A stretch of 64,000 bases of DNA from positions 1 to 64,000 of the IMG/VR virus record IMGVR_UViG_3300020198_000006. One strand, 5' to 3'. The notes under the pieces are model-generated. The model was given only the letters and a program-made list of their open reading frames with translations, searched no databases and was not told the origin of the DNA. The position numbers and the translations under genes were made by a program. This document shows, one piece after another, positions 16,989 to 26,413 of this stretch; position 1 is the first letter of the stretch, and the number at the start of each line of letters is the position of its first letter. The DNA comes from a virus.

Positions 16989-17732
16989 ATGGATAAATAC
17001 ATAAAAAATATTATTGAAGAGACCTTTGCGTCAAAAAAACAACAAAGGTTTTTTTACGCTCAAGCCGCCAAAGGTGGTAAAAAGGGTAAAAAATGGGCTA
17101 AGTGGGCTAAGGAATTCTCAAGTAAAACCGATTTTGATAAAATACCCGATGAAGTTGAAGAAAAGGAGATTGATGAGATTGTGGATGAAAAAGGTAATAT
17201 TTCAAGAAAAAAAGTACCCGTAAGTAAGGATAGCAAGGGTAATACCAAAAAAACCACAGACCAAGTGGTAAAAACTGGTGGTGGGTCTATGGGTATACAT
17301 GGTGTACATGGTACTCACACTTCTTTAAGATATTGGGCCGAAGCGGACATGAGTAAGGCTTTGGGATATGAAAAAACATTAGGTCAAGATGCGGATAAAG
17401 AAGATGCTGAAGATTATTTTGAAAAAGAATTGGGGATGAGTGAACCTGAAACCGATGAAAGACTTTCATCATACGGATATGATGAAAAACTAGAGGGGGA
17501 CAAAGTTAGATTAATTGAAAACCCCAAAAAGTATATTCAAGATTATGTAGAAAGTATTTTAATAAAAAAATCTAAAAGCGGAGATTTGGTAAATAAAGAC
17601 CAAACGGAAAGTGTTGATAAAGAACTTAATCCGATTATAAAAAAACAAATCGAAGCGCTTAAAAACACATTAGTAAAGAATAATCTTTCAGTAAAAGATA
17701 TTCTTAAACTTTTAGACAAAGACGATGAATAA
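16989..17732 (+). CDS. Virion-associated protein with SKxQQRFF N-terminal motif
   Basis: 247 residues, charged. The N-terminus FASKKQQRFFYAQAAKG followed by a Lys/Trp-rich KKGKKWAKWAKEF segment is the same kind of motif as in small phage proteins that start SKAQQR. A central Gly/His-rich stretch (GGGSMGIHGVHGTHTSLRYWAEAD) and an acidic helical tail follow. First gene of a tightly packed plus-strand operon with overlaps of a few bases. Function unknown. Confidence 0.5.
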   Translation: MDKYIKNIIEETFASKKQQRFFYAQAAKGGKKGKKWAKWAKEFSSKTDFDKIPDEVEEKEIDEIVDEKGNISRKKVPVSKDSKGNTKKTTDQVVKTGGGSMGIHGVHGTHTSLRYWAEADMSKALGYEKTLGQDADKEDAEDYFEKELGMSEPETDERLSSYGYDEKLEGDKVRLIENPKKYIQDYVESILIKKSKSGDLVNKDQTESVDKELNPIIKKQIEALKNTLVKNNLSVKDILKLLDKDDE

Positions 17733-18222
17733 AGATTTAAAAGGTAGAGTTTTTAATGTACCCCAAGATATTTTGGATAAAATAAACCAAACAGTTTATG
17801 GTTTAAATGGTCAGAATGTGTATGGGATTCAAAGAGCAAAAAAACTTTTACAAGATAAATCTGTAAAGTATGGTCAATTAAAAAGGATTATCCATGATAT
17901 CCAAAATTTGGATAAAACAAAAGACCAAGTAAAATATAATTTATGTGGTGGTGAGTTAATGGAAAAATGGGCAATGACCCATTTACAAGGTGAAAGAGAC
18001 TTAATCAAAGGAAACAAAGCGTCGAGAAAAAATGCAAATGAGATGTCGGGATTAACGGGAGAAAGAAAAAATAGTTATTTAAAATCCCACTCAAAAAAAT
18101 TTAGTTTTAAAATTCCAACAAATCTTGTTAAAAGTAATTCACATAAAACAAGTATATCACCGATAACATCATTGGGTTTATTTGAAGAACTTGAAAAAAT
18201 AAAGAAATTAATATCTTATTAA
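17725..18222 (+). CDS. Hypothetical protein, virion operon
   Basis: 165 residues, basic, overlaps the previous gene by 8 nt and ends 1 nt before the next. The middle has a conserved-looking LCGGELMEKWAMTHLQGERDL helix and a Lys-rich stretch. No family recognised; co-transcription with virion-associated neighbours suggests a structural or assembly role. Confidence 0.45.
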   Translation: MNKDLKGRVFNVPQDILDKINQTVYGLNGQNVYGIQRAKKLLQDKSVKYGQLKRIIHDIQNLDKTKDQVKYNLCGGELMEKWAMTHLQGERDLIKGNKASRKNANEMSGLTGERKNSYLKSHSKKFSFKIPTNLVKSNSHKTSISPITSLGLFEELEKIKKLISY

Positions 18223-18223
18223 T

Positions 18224-19165
18224 ATGCCAACTCAATTAGAGATAATCGCAGAACAACAAAGACAAATTCATATTGCCAAAAACGGGTATAATCCTAATGA
18301 AATTTATAGTTCAAGTAGTAGGAATGCAATTTCAGATGGTGATGAAAAGGGAAAAGGTGAACTAAATGGTAGTATTGGTTCTAAAACAGACATTATAGAA
18401 AGAAACGCCTCATTTGCAAGAAACATATATAATCCATTAGGTGGATATGATTCAAATCACCCAAATGCATTATCAACGGGAGATGAAAAGGGAAAAGGTG
18501 AAAATACTGGCGCCATTGGAAGTTCTGTTGACATTAATATGAGAAATACATCACTATCAAGAAACATATACAATTATAATTTTGGATATGGTGTAAACAA
18601 CCCAAATGCATTATCAACGGGAGATGAAAAGGGAAAAGGTGAACTAAATGGTAGTATTGGTTCAAACACCGATATAAACGAAAGAAATACATCATTTGCA
18701 AGAAACATATATAATTCAAACACGGGTTACGATTCAAATCATCCAAATGCGTTATCGACAGGTGATGAAAAAGGTAAAGGAGAATTGAATAATAATATTG
18801 GTGGATTAACAGATATAAATCAAAGAACTACATTGATAGCAAGAAACATATATAATAATGTTTCTCAGTATGACTCTAACCATCCAAATGCGTTATCGAC
18901 AGGTGATGAAAAAGGTAAAGGAGAATTGAATAATAATATTGGTGGATTAACAGATATAAATCAAAGAACCGATTTATTTGGTAGAAACATTTATAATAAA
19001 ATTTTTGAATACTCATCAGTAAATCCGAACGCCATTTCTGATGGTGATGAAAAGGGAAGAGGTGAAAATAATAATTCTGTGGGTACAAGAACAGATATAA
19101 ATGAAAGAGTTGTGTCTGTTGCAAGAAATAGATATAAAGATTCTAACACATATCCTGATTTTTAA
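18224..19165 (+). CDS. Repeat protein with six ~46-residue repeats
   Basis: 313 residues built almost wholly of repeats with the core NPNALSTGDEKGKGELN, then IGxxTDINxR, then ARNIYN. Two neighbouring repeats are nearly identical at DNA level over about 95 bp (18735-18828 and 18873-18968), indicating recent duplication. No signal peptide. The regular Gly/Asn/Asp-rich repeats suggest an extended filament or decoration protein. Its stop overlaps the next ATG (TAATG). Confidence 0.6.
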   Translation: MPTQLEIIAEQQRQIHIAKNGYNPNEIYSSSSRNAISDGDEKGKGELNGSIGSKTDIIERNASFARNIYNPLGGYDSNHPNALSTGDEKGKGENTGAIGSSVDINMRNTSLSRNIYNYNFGYGVNNPNALSTGDEKGKGELNGSIGSNTDINERNTSFARNIYNSNTGYDSNHPNALSTGDEKGKGELNNNIGGLTDINQRTTLIARNIYNNVSQYDSNHPNALSTGDEKGKGELNNNIGGLTDINQRTDLFGRNIYNKIFEYSSVNPNAISDGDEKGRGENNNSVGTRTDINERVVSVARNRYKDSNTYPDF

Positions 19166-20001
19166 TGATTAATTTTAATCGAATATTATCTAATCTTCTT
19201 ATGGAAGCTCCACTTGGTAGTAAAAGGGATAGATTAATTCGTGCAATTAAAAATCGTAACCCCGTTTCTTTTTATTATAATGGTAAGAAGGGTGAAGTTT
19301 TACCGGGTAGAAGAATTAAAGCTGAGATAGTTGCTTTAGGTGTTACTAAAAAAGGAAATGTTGCTGTTAGGGGTTGGGTACAACCACCATCAGTATCTAA
19401 AAAAGGTTTTCGTGAACATGGATGGAGATTGTTTATTATAAACAATATGTCAGGTATTCAAGTATATGAAGACGAAACTTTTGAAACTAAAAGACCATGG
19501 TTAAATGATAGTGGGGATAAAAGTTTAACTGCTGTTTACGCCACAAGCGATTGGGGAATAACATCTAAACCAAAACAAGTGGAACCACAACGACCAACCA
19601 CTCCAACCCCAACACCTCAAAAACCTGAGATTAAACAAGAATTACCCCAACCAAAACAAGACGATAAACCAACTCAAACACCTGAACCTGAAATCAATTT
19701 TGCTGGTCAAGTTTATGATGAATTAAAAAGTAAGATTCAAGATGTTGGGGGGCAAAAACAAATTACTCCCGATGAATTTTCAAAATCACTTGATGTGTTA
19801 AGAAAAAAGAAAATACAGGATTGGTCAAATAGACAAAGAGAATTAGGCGCCAATACAAATCCGGGTGAAGGTACACGTAGAAGAATAGAAAAAGATGCTG
19901 AGGTTGAGTTATATGATGAATTGAAACAGAACAATGTAATCGTTGCTCTTTCACAATTACAAGAATCAATAAGTAGAATAAGAGCTTTAATGTTCTTTTA
20001 A
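19165..20001 (+). CDS. WYL-like domain protein with Pro-rich linker
   Basis: 278 residues. Residues 20-100 (AIKNRNPVSFYYNGK, RRIKAEIVALG, GWRLFIINNM) have the pattern of the WYL/Sm-like fold, often a ligand or nucleic-acid sensor, and also found in phage proteins. A Pro/Thr/Gln-rich linker (about 140-180) leads to a helical C-terminal domain. Last member of the 16.9-20.0 kb operon. No catalytic motif; role in the virion or in regulation is open. Confidence 0.5.
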   Translation: MINFNRILSNLLMEAPLGSKRDRLIRAIKNRNPVSFYYNGKKGEVLPGRRIKAEIVALGVTKKGNVAVRGWVQPPSVSKKGFREHGWRLFIINNMSGIQVYEDETFETKRPWLNDSGDKSLTAVYATSDWGITSKPKQVEPQRPTTPTPTPQKPEIKQELPQPKQDDKPTQTPEPEINFAGQVYDELKSKIQDVGGQKQITPDEFSKSLDVLRKKKIQDWSNRQRELGANTNPGEGTRRRIEKDAEVELYDELKQNNVIVALSQLQESISRIRALMFF

Positions 20002-20004
20002 AAA

Positions 20005-20012
20005 TATTTATA
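20005..20012 (+). promoter_or_regulatory. TATTTATA box
   Basis: Exact plus-strand motif, 18 nt before the ATG at 20031. Confidence 0.45.
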
Positions 20013-20030
20013 TTTTAAAAAACAATTAAT

Positions 20031-20597
20031 ATGTCAGGAAAAGGAGTAATATCACAAAATGAATTAATGCAGAAATTGGTTCAAGCTAAAAAAGTAATGA
20101 ATAAAGTTGATGTGGGGAATTTTGAAAGAGGTTACGTCAATGAAGCACTATTAAGGTCAAACCCTGAAGATATCAAATCTACCGATGTTGATGTACCATC
20201 ACCAAAACAAAAAACATTTTCACATAACCCAAATAAGATTATGGAGTCAAAATTGCCAGATGTGGTTAAAAAGGCGATGATTGACCACCCAATTTCTCAG
20301 ATTAGTTTAAGTGATTCACTCGATTTAGATTTTGTCAACAAGACAAAAAAATTAATGGAAGCTGAAGGGGTATCGTCTAAACCAAAACAATCCGTATCAA
20401 AATCTTCATCATCATCAAACGTTGATATGAAAGAGATTGCAATCATAATTGAGAATACTGTTCGTAAAGTATTAGATGAGAAGCTGAATCAATTATTAAC
20501 TGCCCAACAGACACTTTCAATTAATGAAAATTTAGTTTTAAAAGTTGGTGATTCCATATTCAAGGGTAAAATTACTGGAGTAAATAAACCCAAGTAA
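20031..20597 (+). CDS. Hypothetical virion-associated protein
   Basis: 188 residues. Polar, with a Ser-rich linker (about 122-135) before a helical segment KEIAIIIENTVRKVLDEKLNQLL that could form a coiled coil, and a small strand-rich C-terminal piece (LKVGDSIFKGKITGV). No family recognised. It has its own TATTTATA box and precedes the glycosyltransferase/nucleotide-metabolism block. Confidence 0.45.
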   Translation: MSGKGVISQNELMQKLVQAKKVMNKVDVGNFERGYVNEALLRSNPEDIKSTDVDVPSPKQKTFSHNPNKIMESKLPDVVKKAMIDHPISQISLSDSLDLDFVNKTKKLMEAEGVSSKPKQSVSKSSSSSNVDMKEIAIIIENTVRKVLDEKLNQLLTAQQTLSINENLVLKVGDSIFKGKITGVNKPK

Positions 20598-20651
20598 CAT
20601 TTGGTTTTTTAAATTTTTTTCCTTATTATTTAAGACATACAAGTGTATTGA

Positions 20652-21872
20652 ATGTCAAAAATTAGAATATTAGCAATACCACCGGACAAATTTGGTGTGG
20701 GTAAATATAGAATATTAGACCCATTTAAATATATCGGAGAACACCATGGAGATGAATTCCACATTGACATTACCATGAACGCGGACGATAATGATGAATA
20801 TTTTAAAAACTACGATATTGTTGTTTTTCATAGTTTTATTCATCAAATGTCACTTGAAAAAAATATTGATAGAATCAACAAATTAAAATCACAAGGGATT
20901 AAGGTTGTCATGGATATCGACGACTATTGGTCTGTTGACCATAGACACCCTATGTATCACCAAATTAAATCAAACGAAATACCAAGAAAAAAAGTAGAGA
21001 TGATGAAGTTATCTGATTGGGTAACTTGTACTACTGAAATTTTTGAAAAGTCAATTCGTTCAAAAGCCGGAGTTAAAAACGTGGTTACATTTCCAAATGC
21101 GGTCAACCCTAATGAATCTCAATTTCAACCCAATCCGGTTGAGTCTGATAAAATTAGATTTGGGTGGTTAGGAGGTTCAACACATTTACATGATATTAGT
21201 TTAATGTCATCAGGAATTTCTTCTGTCCTTGGTCAAACCAATAACACTCAATTTGTTCTGTGTGGGTTTGATTTAAGAGGTAATATAACCGAAATTAACC
21301 CAATAACAAAAGAACAAAGAGCTCGACCCATACAACCAATGGAAACTGTTTGGTATAAGTATGAAGAGATTTTTACAGACAAGTATCAGTTTGTTGATGA
21401 GGATTATAAAAACTATCTATTAACTTTTACTGAAACAGAATTTAATACTTCTGATAGAAGATATAGAAGAGTATGGACTCAACCTGTGAGCAAATACGCC
21501 TCAAACTACAATCTTTTTGATATTTCATTAGCACCATTAGTTCCAAGTGAATTTAATGCCAATAAATCACAATTAAAAGTGATTGAAGCGGGATTTCATA
21601 AAAAGGCATTAATTGCTAGTGATACCCAACCTTATACCCTTGATTTAATTGGAGCAATAGAATATGGTGGTAAGTTTAATGACAAAGGAAATTGTTTATT
21701 AGTTTCCCCAAATAAAAATCACAAACAATGGTTCCAACACATGAAAAGATTAGTCGACAATCCTAACATGATTGAAGACTTAGGGAATAAACTTTACGAA
21801 ACTGTCAAAGACAGATATTCATTAAAAAATGTTTCTAAAAATAGAACAGAATTTTTCAAATCAATAATTTAA
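20652..21872 (+). CDS. GT-B glycosyltransferase (family 4-like)
   Basis: 406 residues. The N-terminal half opens with ILAIPPDKFGVGKYRILDPFKYI, typical of GT4-like enzymes recognising a nucleotide sugar donor in a two-Rossmann fold. The C-terminal half has FGWLGGSTHLHDI and the late EAGFHKKALIASD segment with the Glu used for donor binding. Likely modifies phage DNA, capsid or host glycans; one of four glycosyltransferases in the window. Confidence 0.75.
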   Translation: MSKIRILAIPPDKFGVGKYRILDPFKYIGEHHGDEFHIDITMNADDNDEYFKNYDIVVFHSFIHQMSLEKNIDRINKLKSQGIKVVMDIDDYWSVDHRHPMYHQIKSNEIPRKKVEMMKLSDWVTCTTEIFEKSIRSKAGVKNVVTFPNAVNPNESQFQPNPVESDKIRFGWLGGSTHLHDISLMSSGISSVLGQTNNTQFVLCGFDLRGNITEINPITKEQRARPIQPMETVWYKYEEIFTDKYQFVDEDYKNYLLTFTETEFNTSDRRYRRVWTQPVSKYASNYNLFDISLAPLVPSEFNANKSQLKVIEAGFHKKALIASDTQPYTLDLIGAIEYGGKFNDKGNCLLVSPNKNHKQWFQHMKRLVDNPNMIEDLGNKLYETVKDRYSLKNVSKNRTEFFKSII

Positions 21873-21884
21873 AAACCAAAAAAT

Positions 21885-22115
21885 ATGCATTATTTAGTAA
21901 CAGTAGGTTACGAGTTAGAACAACTCGACCGAAACGGAAATCCAAGACTTCAAAAAGTTAAGTACATTGTTGACGCAGAATCGGTTGAGGCGGCAACAAT
22001 TGTTATTTCAAAATATAGAGCCGGAGACACTCGAGGTAGTGAAAGTTTGGCAATTGTTAAAATGCCGATTGAATGTATCATTAACAAGAATAGCACCCCC
22101 CAATATTATAAATAA
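21885..22115 (+). CDS. Small conserved phage protein, DUF4494-like
   Basis: 76 residues: MHYLVTVGYE, then KYIVDAESVEAATIVISKY, a pattern of small Bacteroidota/phage proteins with a YLV-DA-S-EAE layout. Lies 12 nt after the glycosyltransferase. Function unknown. Confidence 0.5.
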   Translation: MHYLVTVGYELEQLDRNGNPRLQKVKYIVDAESVEAATIVISKYRAGDTRGSESLAIVKMPIECIINKNSTPQYYK

Positions 22116-22121
22116 ATTTTT

Positions 22122-22346
22122 ATGCAATTTCACAGCAAAGACGTTCAGATTCTCAGACAATCTCAAATTAAACTTGTATTGGAGTATTTTAATTCTATTG
22201 GGTTAACAGTGACAGTTGAGGAATTACAAAGGGTTACCGATGTATTTGTTGAATGTTGTTTAAGACCTGCCGATGATGATTTAAAAAATAGAATTAAATC
22301 ACTCGATAAGTGGGTGTCTGATAAACTATCAGAAAAAAATGGATAA
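22122..22346 (+). CDS. Hypothetical small helical protein
   Basis: 74 residues, predicted mainly helical, 6 nt after the previous gene and overlapping the dUTPase start by 8 nt. No motif recognised; translational coupling suggests a real gene. Confidence 0.45.
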   Translation: MQFHSKDVQILRQSQIKLVLEYFNSIGLTVTVEELQRVTDVFVECCLRPADDDLKNRIKSLDKWVSDKLSEKNG

Positions 22347-22929
22347 AAAAGAAATTGACGATTACATTAAGAGGCTCGAATCAATTGAAAAGGAATTGAT
22401 GTCGGATGACCCTGAATTATCTGTTATAGGTGATTTAAATAAGTTGTTGTCATCATTAGATACCGAAGTATCGACCGAAATAAACTTTGTGCCGCTAGAA
22501 ATTAAAATAAAGAAACTTAATCCGACCGCCACAATCCCTACTTACGCTAAACTTGGTGATGCCGGTATGGACTTGACAATAACAAGTATCATATCAGAAA
22601 CAACAACCGACGTATCGTATGGATTTGGTATTGCTTTAGAAATACCAAATGGGTATATTGGATTGTTTTTTCCCCGTTCATCGATTAGAAAATACGATTT
22701 GACGTTAACAAATTGTGTTGGTGTAATTGATAGTGGTTATAGAGGTGAACTTCAAGCAACGTTTAAAAAGACAAATTGGTTAAAGGGGGATTCTTCCGAA
22801 AAATATAATGTGGGAGATAAGTGCGCACAGATAATCATAATTCCGTATCCACAAGTAAAATTTACAGAAGTTAATGAACTTTCATCAAGTGAAAGAAGTG
22901 TGGGTGGATTTGGTTCGACCGGAAAATAA
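22339..22929 (+). CDS. dut: dUTP diphosphatase with N-terminal extension
   Basis: 196 residues. All five trimeric dUTPase motifs are present in order: DAGMDL, PRSSIRK, GVIDSGYRGEL, GDKCAQIII and RSVGGFGSTG. Hydrolyses dUTP to dUMP and PPi, keeping uracil out of DNA and feeding dTMP synthesis together with the dCMP deaminase at 34.6 kb. An extra N-terminal helix region of about 50 residues (IDDYIKRLESIEKEL) is not part of the usual 140-150-residue enzyme and may be a coiled coil. Confidence 0.93.
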   Translation: MDKKEIDDYIKRLESIEKELMSDDPELSVIGDLNKLLSSLDTEVSTEINFVPLEIKIKKLNPTATIPTYAKLGDAGMDLTITSIISETTTDVSYGFGIALEIPNGYIGLFFPRSSIRKYDLTLTNCVGVIDSGYRGELQATFKKTNWLKGDSSEKYNVGDKCAQIIIIPYPQVKFTEVNELSSSERSVGGFGSTGK

Positions 22930-22951
22930 ACATATTATTAAAAAATAAATA

Positions 22952-23683
22952 TTGAAAAGAGCAACTTCGAAATCGGGAACCACAAAAACGGGTACATTAA
23001 TCGATGAAAATAAATTAATAAAGAAAGATAGAATTAGAGAAATCATTAGACAACCAAAAGAAAAGTTCTTAACTAAAAACCAAGAACAATATTGGAAAAT
23101 TTTAGGCGAAAATGAAATTACTCTTTGTTCTGGCCCCGCGGGTGTAGGTAAATCGTATATCGCAATGAAGCGTGCGGTTGATTTATTATGGGACGATAAT
23201 AATAGGTTTGAAAAAATTATAATTGTACGACCAGCGGTTGAGGCCGAAGAAAAACTTGGTTCACTGCCGGGTAACTTAGAAGAAAAACTTGACCCATACA
23301 TTTATCCATCTTATTATCTTTTAAATAAAATTGTAGGTAAAGAATCCAGAGAAAGATTAAAAGAAGGGGGGTTTATTGAAATTGCCGCTTTAGCATATAT
23401 GAGAGGATGGAATATTGATAATACCATTCTTGTATTTGAAGAAGCACAAAACACAACCACCGCTCAAATGAAACTTCTTCTAACAAGAATAGGATTTAAC
23501 TCTAAATTTTTCATTTCCGGCGATTTAGAACAATCAGACAAATTCAAAGACAAAACAAAAACAGGTTTGTACGACGCAAAAATTCGTTTACAGGACATTA
23601 AAAATGTAGGAATTTTTGAATTTGACAATAAGGATATTGTTAGAAATCCGATTATATCGGAGATATTAAAAAGGTACGATTAA
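22952..23683 (+). CDS. phoH: PhoH-like ATPase
   Basis: 243 residues from a TTG codon at 22952; no ATG lies upstream in frame and the next in-frame ATG is inside the ATPase core. Walker A is GPAGVGKSY, followed by RPAVEAEEKLGSLPGN (a PhoH hallmark), Walker B ILVFEEAQNTT with Glu-Glu, and SGDLEQSD. PhoH proteins are RNA-associated NTPases common in T4-like marine and freshwater phages. Lies 22 nt after dut. Confidence 0.88.
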   Translation: MKRATSKSGTTKTGTLIDENKLIKKDRIREIIRQPKEKFLTKNQEQYWKILGENEITLCSGPAGVGKSYIAMKRAVDLLWDDNNRFEKIIIVRPAVEAEEKLGSLPGNLEEKLDPYIYPSYYLLNKIVGKESRERLKEGGFIEIAALAYMRGWNIDNTILVFEEAQNTTTAQMKLLLTRIGFNSKFFISGDLEQSDKFKDKTKTGLYDAKIRLQDIKNVGIFEFDNKDIVRNPIISEILKRYD

Positions 23684-23722
23684 TCCTTTACTTATAACAT
23701 TTTTAAAATTATATTTCCAAAT

Positions 23723-24400
23723 ATGGAAGTATTCGTGAGCATTGATGGTGTTCTAAGGAACATCATTCAAAAGTTTGATTATCACTACAAAGATTATTTT
23801 TTTAATACAGAAACCGAAAATGAAGAATCTTTTGATTATGGTGTTAAAGAACCAATTTTAAATGATAATATTTTAGACTCTTATAAATTTCAATCATACG
23901 ATGAATTTATTAAGTTCTTATATTTTGATTTCCCTATTGAAATTTTTGGTCACGCGGGTTTAAGTTATAATCAAGCTGCGACAGAATTAAACACATTAAT
24001 ATTTGAAAATTTAAACATAACATTTACATTAGTTGGATTGAATGAAAGGGGTAAGGCGAAACCCTCAACCCTTTTCTTTTTGTCACGAAATGGTATCATA
24101 TGTGATAATGTAAAATTTTCTAATCTTGATGAAATTAAAAAATTATGGAAAGAATGTGATGTATGGATTACCGATGATAAAAGAGTAGTAGATTCTTGCC
24201 CAACAAGTAAAATGGTAATAAAATTCAACACTTCATTTAATAATCACTTTACAAATCCATTGAAAATAAATAAATTATCAGAAATAAAAAAAGAATGGTT
24301 GAAATTTTCGGAAAAAACTATTACATCGACATTGAAGGGATTACTTCAAAATGTCAAACAGGTAATGCGGTTCAAAATGAAGATGGAAGTAAAAGCTTAG
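23723..24400 (+). CDS. HAD-like protein, probably without the catalytic nucleophile
   Basis: 225 residues. Starts VFVSIDGVLRN, the place of the HAD motif DxDGxxxD, but the first Asp is Ser. A later WITDDKRVV resembles the fourth HAD motif. In the family the first Asp forms the phospho-enzyme, so this may be a non-catalytic relative or an error-prone assignment. The last 106 nt overlap the next gene in another frame. Promoter region has TATATTTCC close to the start. Confidence 0.5.
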   Translation: MEVFVSIDGVLRNIIQKFDYHYKDYFFNTETENEESFDYGVKEPILNDNILDSYKFQSYDEFIKFLYFDFPIEIFGHAGLSYNQAATELNTLIFENLNITFTLVGLNERGKAKPSTLFFLSRNGIICDNVKFSNLDEIKKLWKECDVWITDDKRVVDSCPTSKMVIKFNTSFNNHFTNPLKINKLSEIKKEWLKFSEKTITSTLKGLLQNVKQVMRFKMKMEVKA

Positions 24401-24576
24401 AGGTAAATCTTTTTAAATACGAAACCATAAAATTATGTGTAGAAAGAATATTAAACGAAATACAAGAAATTGACGAAGAAATGGGTCCATTTGGGCAAGG
24501 TGATTTGTCAGTATCATTTAAAATAGCCTTTAACACACTAATAAAATACAAAATCTTGATAGAAGAAGATGAATAA
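24295..24576 (+). CDS. Hypothetical conserved-looking small protein
   Basis: 93 residues, starting inside the preceding gene. FGKNYYIDIEGI, LFKYETIKLCVERILNEI and GDLSVSFKIAFNTLIKYKIL look like a folded strand-helix protein. Coding character in the overlap is better in this frame than in the preceding one, whose tail is Lys/Met-rich. It overlaps the next start by 8 nt. Function unknown. Confidence 0.5.
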   Translation: MVEIFGKNYYIDIEGITSKCQTGNAVQNEDGSKSLEVNLFKYETIKLCVERILNEIQEIDEEMGPFGQGDLSVSFKIAFNTLIKYKILIEEDE

Positions 24577-25636
24577 TAAAGAAAACTTAGAAAAATTAGA
24601 ATCTTCATTGAGTAATTTAAACTCAAATGAACATGTGATTTATTTTTTGACTTATGACACAAAAAATAATCCAAGAGCGGGAATTAAACATATCTATGAT
24701 ATGGCTTTAACTTTAAAAGAAAACGGCAATGATGTGAAAATATTGGTGGAGGATAAAACCTACACAGGTGTTAAAGGGTGGTTAGGAGATAAATACGATT
24801 CTATCGATGTTGTTACCATCAAAGACGATAGAGTTGAAATAAAAATCGAGGACATCGTTGTAATTCCTGAATATTACTCAAACGCATTGGAGAATCTATC
24901 AAACATTAGATGTGTAAAAGTGATGTTAGTTCAACAAAAAGAACTAATATTTGAAACATTACCTATTGGTAGTAAGTGGGGTGATTACGGATTTGATAAA
25001 GCAATAACAACCACAGTTAATGCTAAAGAATACATCAATGATTATTTTAAAGATGTCAACGTTTTCATAATTCCACCAATGATTGGAGACCATTTTGTAC
25101 CATCTACAAAATTAACTAAACCAACAATTGCCATTTCTTGTAGAGACAGGTCAATTAATAAGAAATTAATCTCTGAATTTTACATTAAACATCCTCATTT
25201 AAGATGGATTAACTTCAAAGATATGAATCAAATTACATATGAAGATTTTCCTTCTGTGTTAAACAAGTGTATGGTGTCTGTATGGGTAGATGATGACTCT
25301 ACTTTTGGTACATTTCCATTGGAGTCCATGAAATGTGGAGTACCGGTAGTTGGTAAAATTCCAAAAACCGACCCAGATTGGATTGGTGAAAATGGAATGT
25401 GGACATATGATGAATCTAAGATTACTGAAATCCTTGGAAAATTTGTTATGGCTTGGTTAGAAGGGGTTGAACTATCTGATGAGGTAAAAGAGAAAATGAG
25501 AGATACCCTTTTACCATATGATTCTGAAATTACTAAGAAAAATATCATTACAATATTTGATTCTTTCAAAAATAACAGAATTGCAACTATTGAAAAAGCA
25601 TTAGAAAAATTAAATAAAGAAGAGGTTACATTATGA
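24569..25636 (+). CDS. GT-B glycosyltransferase
   Basis: 355 residues. HVIYFLTYDT...RAGIKHIYDMALTL is the GT4-type N-terminal start and GTFPLESMKCGVPVVGKI is the classical donor-binding motif with Glu. Overlaps the next glycosyltransferase by 4 nt (ATGA), so the two are probably translated together and may act in sequence on one glycan or on modified bases. Confidence 0.8.
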   Translation: MNNKENLEKLESSLSNLNSNEHVIYFLTYDTKNNPRAGIKHIYDMALTLKENGNDVKILVEDKTYTGVKGWLGDKYDSIDVVTIKDDRVEIKIEDIVVIPEYYSNALENLSNIRCVKVMLVQQKELIFETLPIGSKWGDYGFDKAITTTVNAKEYINDYFKDVNVFIIPPMIGDHFVPSTKLTKPTIAISCRDRSINKKLISEFYIKHPHLRWINFKDMNQITYEDFPSVLNKCMVSVWVDDDSTFGTFPLESMKCGVPVVGKIPKTDPDWIGENGMWTYDESKITEILGKFVMAWLEGVELSDEVKEKMRDTLLPYDSEITKKNIITIFDSFKNNRIATIEKALEKLNKEEVTL

Positions 25637-26412
25637 AAAATATAACAATAATTCTACCCATTCACCTATGGGATGATGACCATAAAATAATGTTTGAGAA
25701 CTCGGTAAAATCTGTTGGGGAGTTTTCAAATGACGTTAAATTACTAATTGTTGGACCCAAAAAGGTGGTTTCTAACATTCAGATTGTTTCAGATAAAATA
25801 GAATCTAAAATAATTGAAAATGGTGGCTCTACAGATTTTTGTAGTCAAGTAAACCTCGGTATTGAAAAATGTGATACCGAATGGTTTTCTATTTTAGAAG
25901 TTGACGATGAATTCAAACCAACATGGTTAAAGTCTATGGATGCGTACAGTAAAGAAAACCCTAATGTAGATGTGTTTTTACCTATTGTTAAAGACATCAA
26001 TGTGGAGGGTAAGTTCTTGAGTTATACGAATGAATCTACATGGGCATATGGGTTTACAGACAAACAAGGAATTTTAGATAATGAAGCATTACTCGACTAC
26101 CAAAATTTTCAAATAAGTGGTGGTTTTTATAGAACTTCTGTTATTAAGGAAAATGGTAAATTAAAAGAAAATATCAAATTAACTTTTGGGTATGAATTTC
26201 TTCTAAGATTAACACACAACAATGTTGTAGTTATGACCGTACCAAAAGTGGGATACCAACACGTTAACTTCAGAGAAAACTCATTATTTTGGTTATACAA
26301 GAATGACGATTCGATGAAAATGTCAGAAGGCGAGGTTAAATTCTGGCTTGAGACTGCTAAGAAAGAATTCTTCTTTAAAAATAAACGCGACGTAAAATAT
26401 GTACTAAGCTAA
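25633..26412 (+). CDS. GT-A glycosyltransferase (family 2-like)
   Basis: 259 residues. NITIILPIHLWDDD at the start and FSILEVDDEFKPTWL with a DDE in place of the DxD metal/donor motif fit GT2-type enzymes. ISGGFYRTSVI corresponds to the later acceptor-side region. No membrane segments, so cytoplasmic. Paired with the GT-B enzyme upstream. Confidence 0.75.
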   Translation: MKNITIILPIHLWDDDHKIMFENSVKSVGEFSNDVKLLIVGPKKVVSNIQIVSDKIESKIIENGGSTDFCSQVNLGIEKCDTEWFSILEVDDEFKPTWLKSMDAYSKENPNVDVFLPIVKDINVEGKFLSYTNESTWAYGFTDKQGILDNEALLDYQNFQISGGFYRTSVIKENGKLKENIKLTFGYEFLLRLTHNNVVVMTVPKVGYQHVNFRENSLFWLYKNDDSMKMSEGEVKFWLETAKKEFFFKNKRDVKYVLS

Positions 26413-26413
26413 T

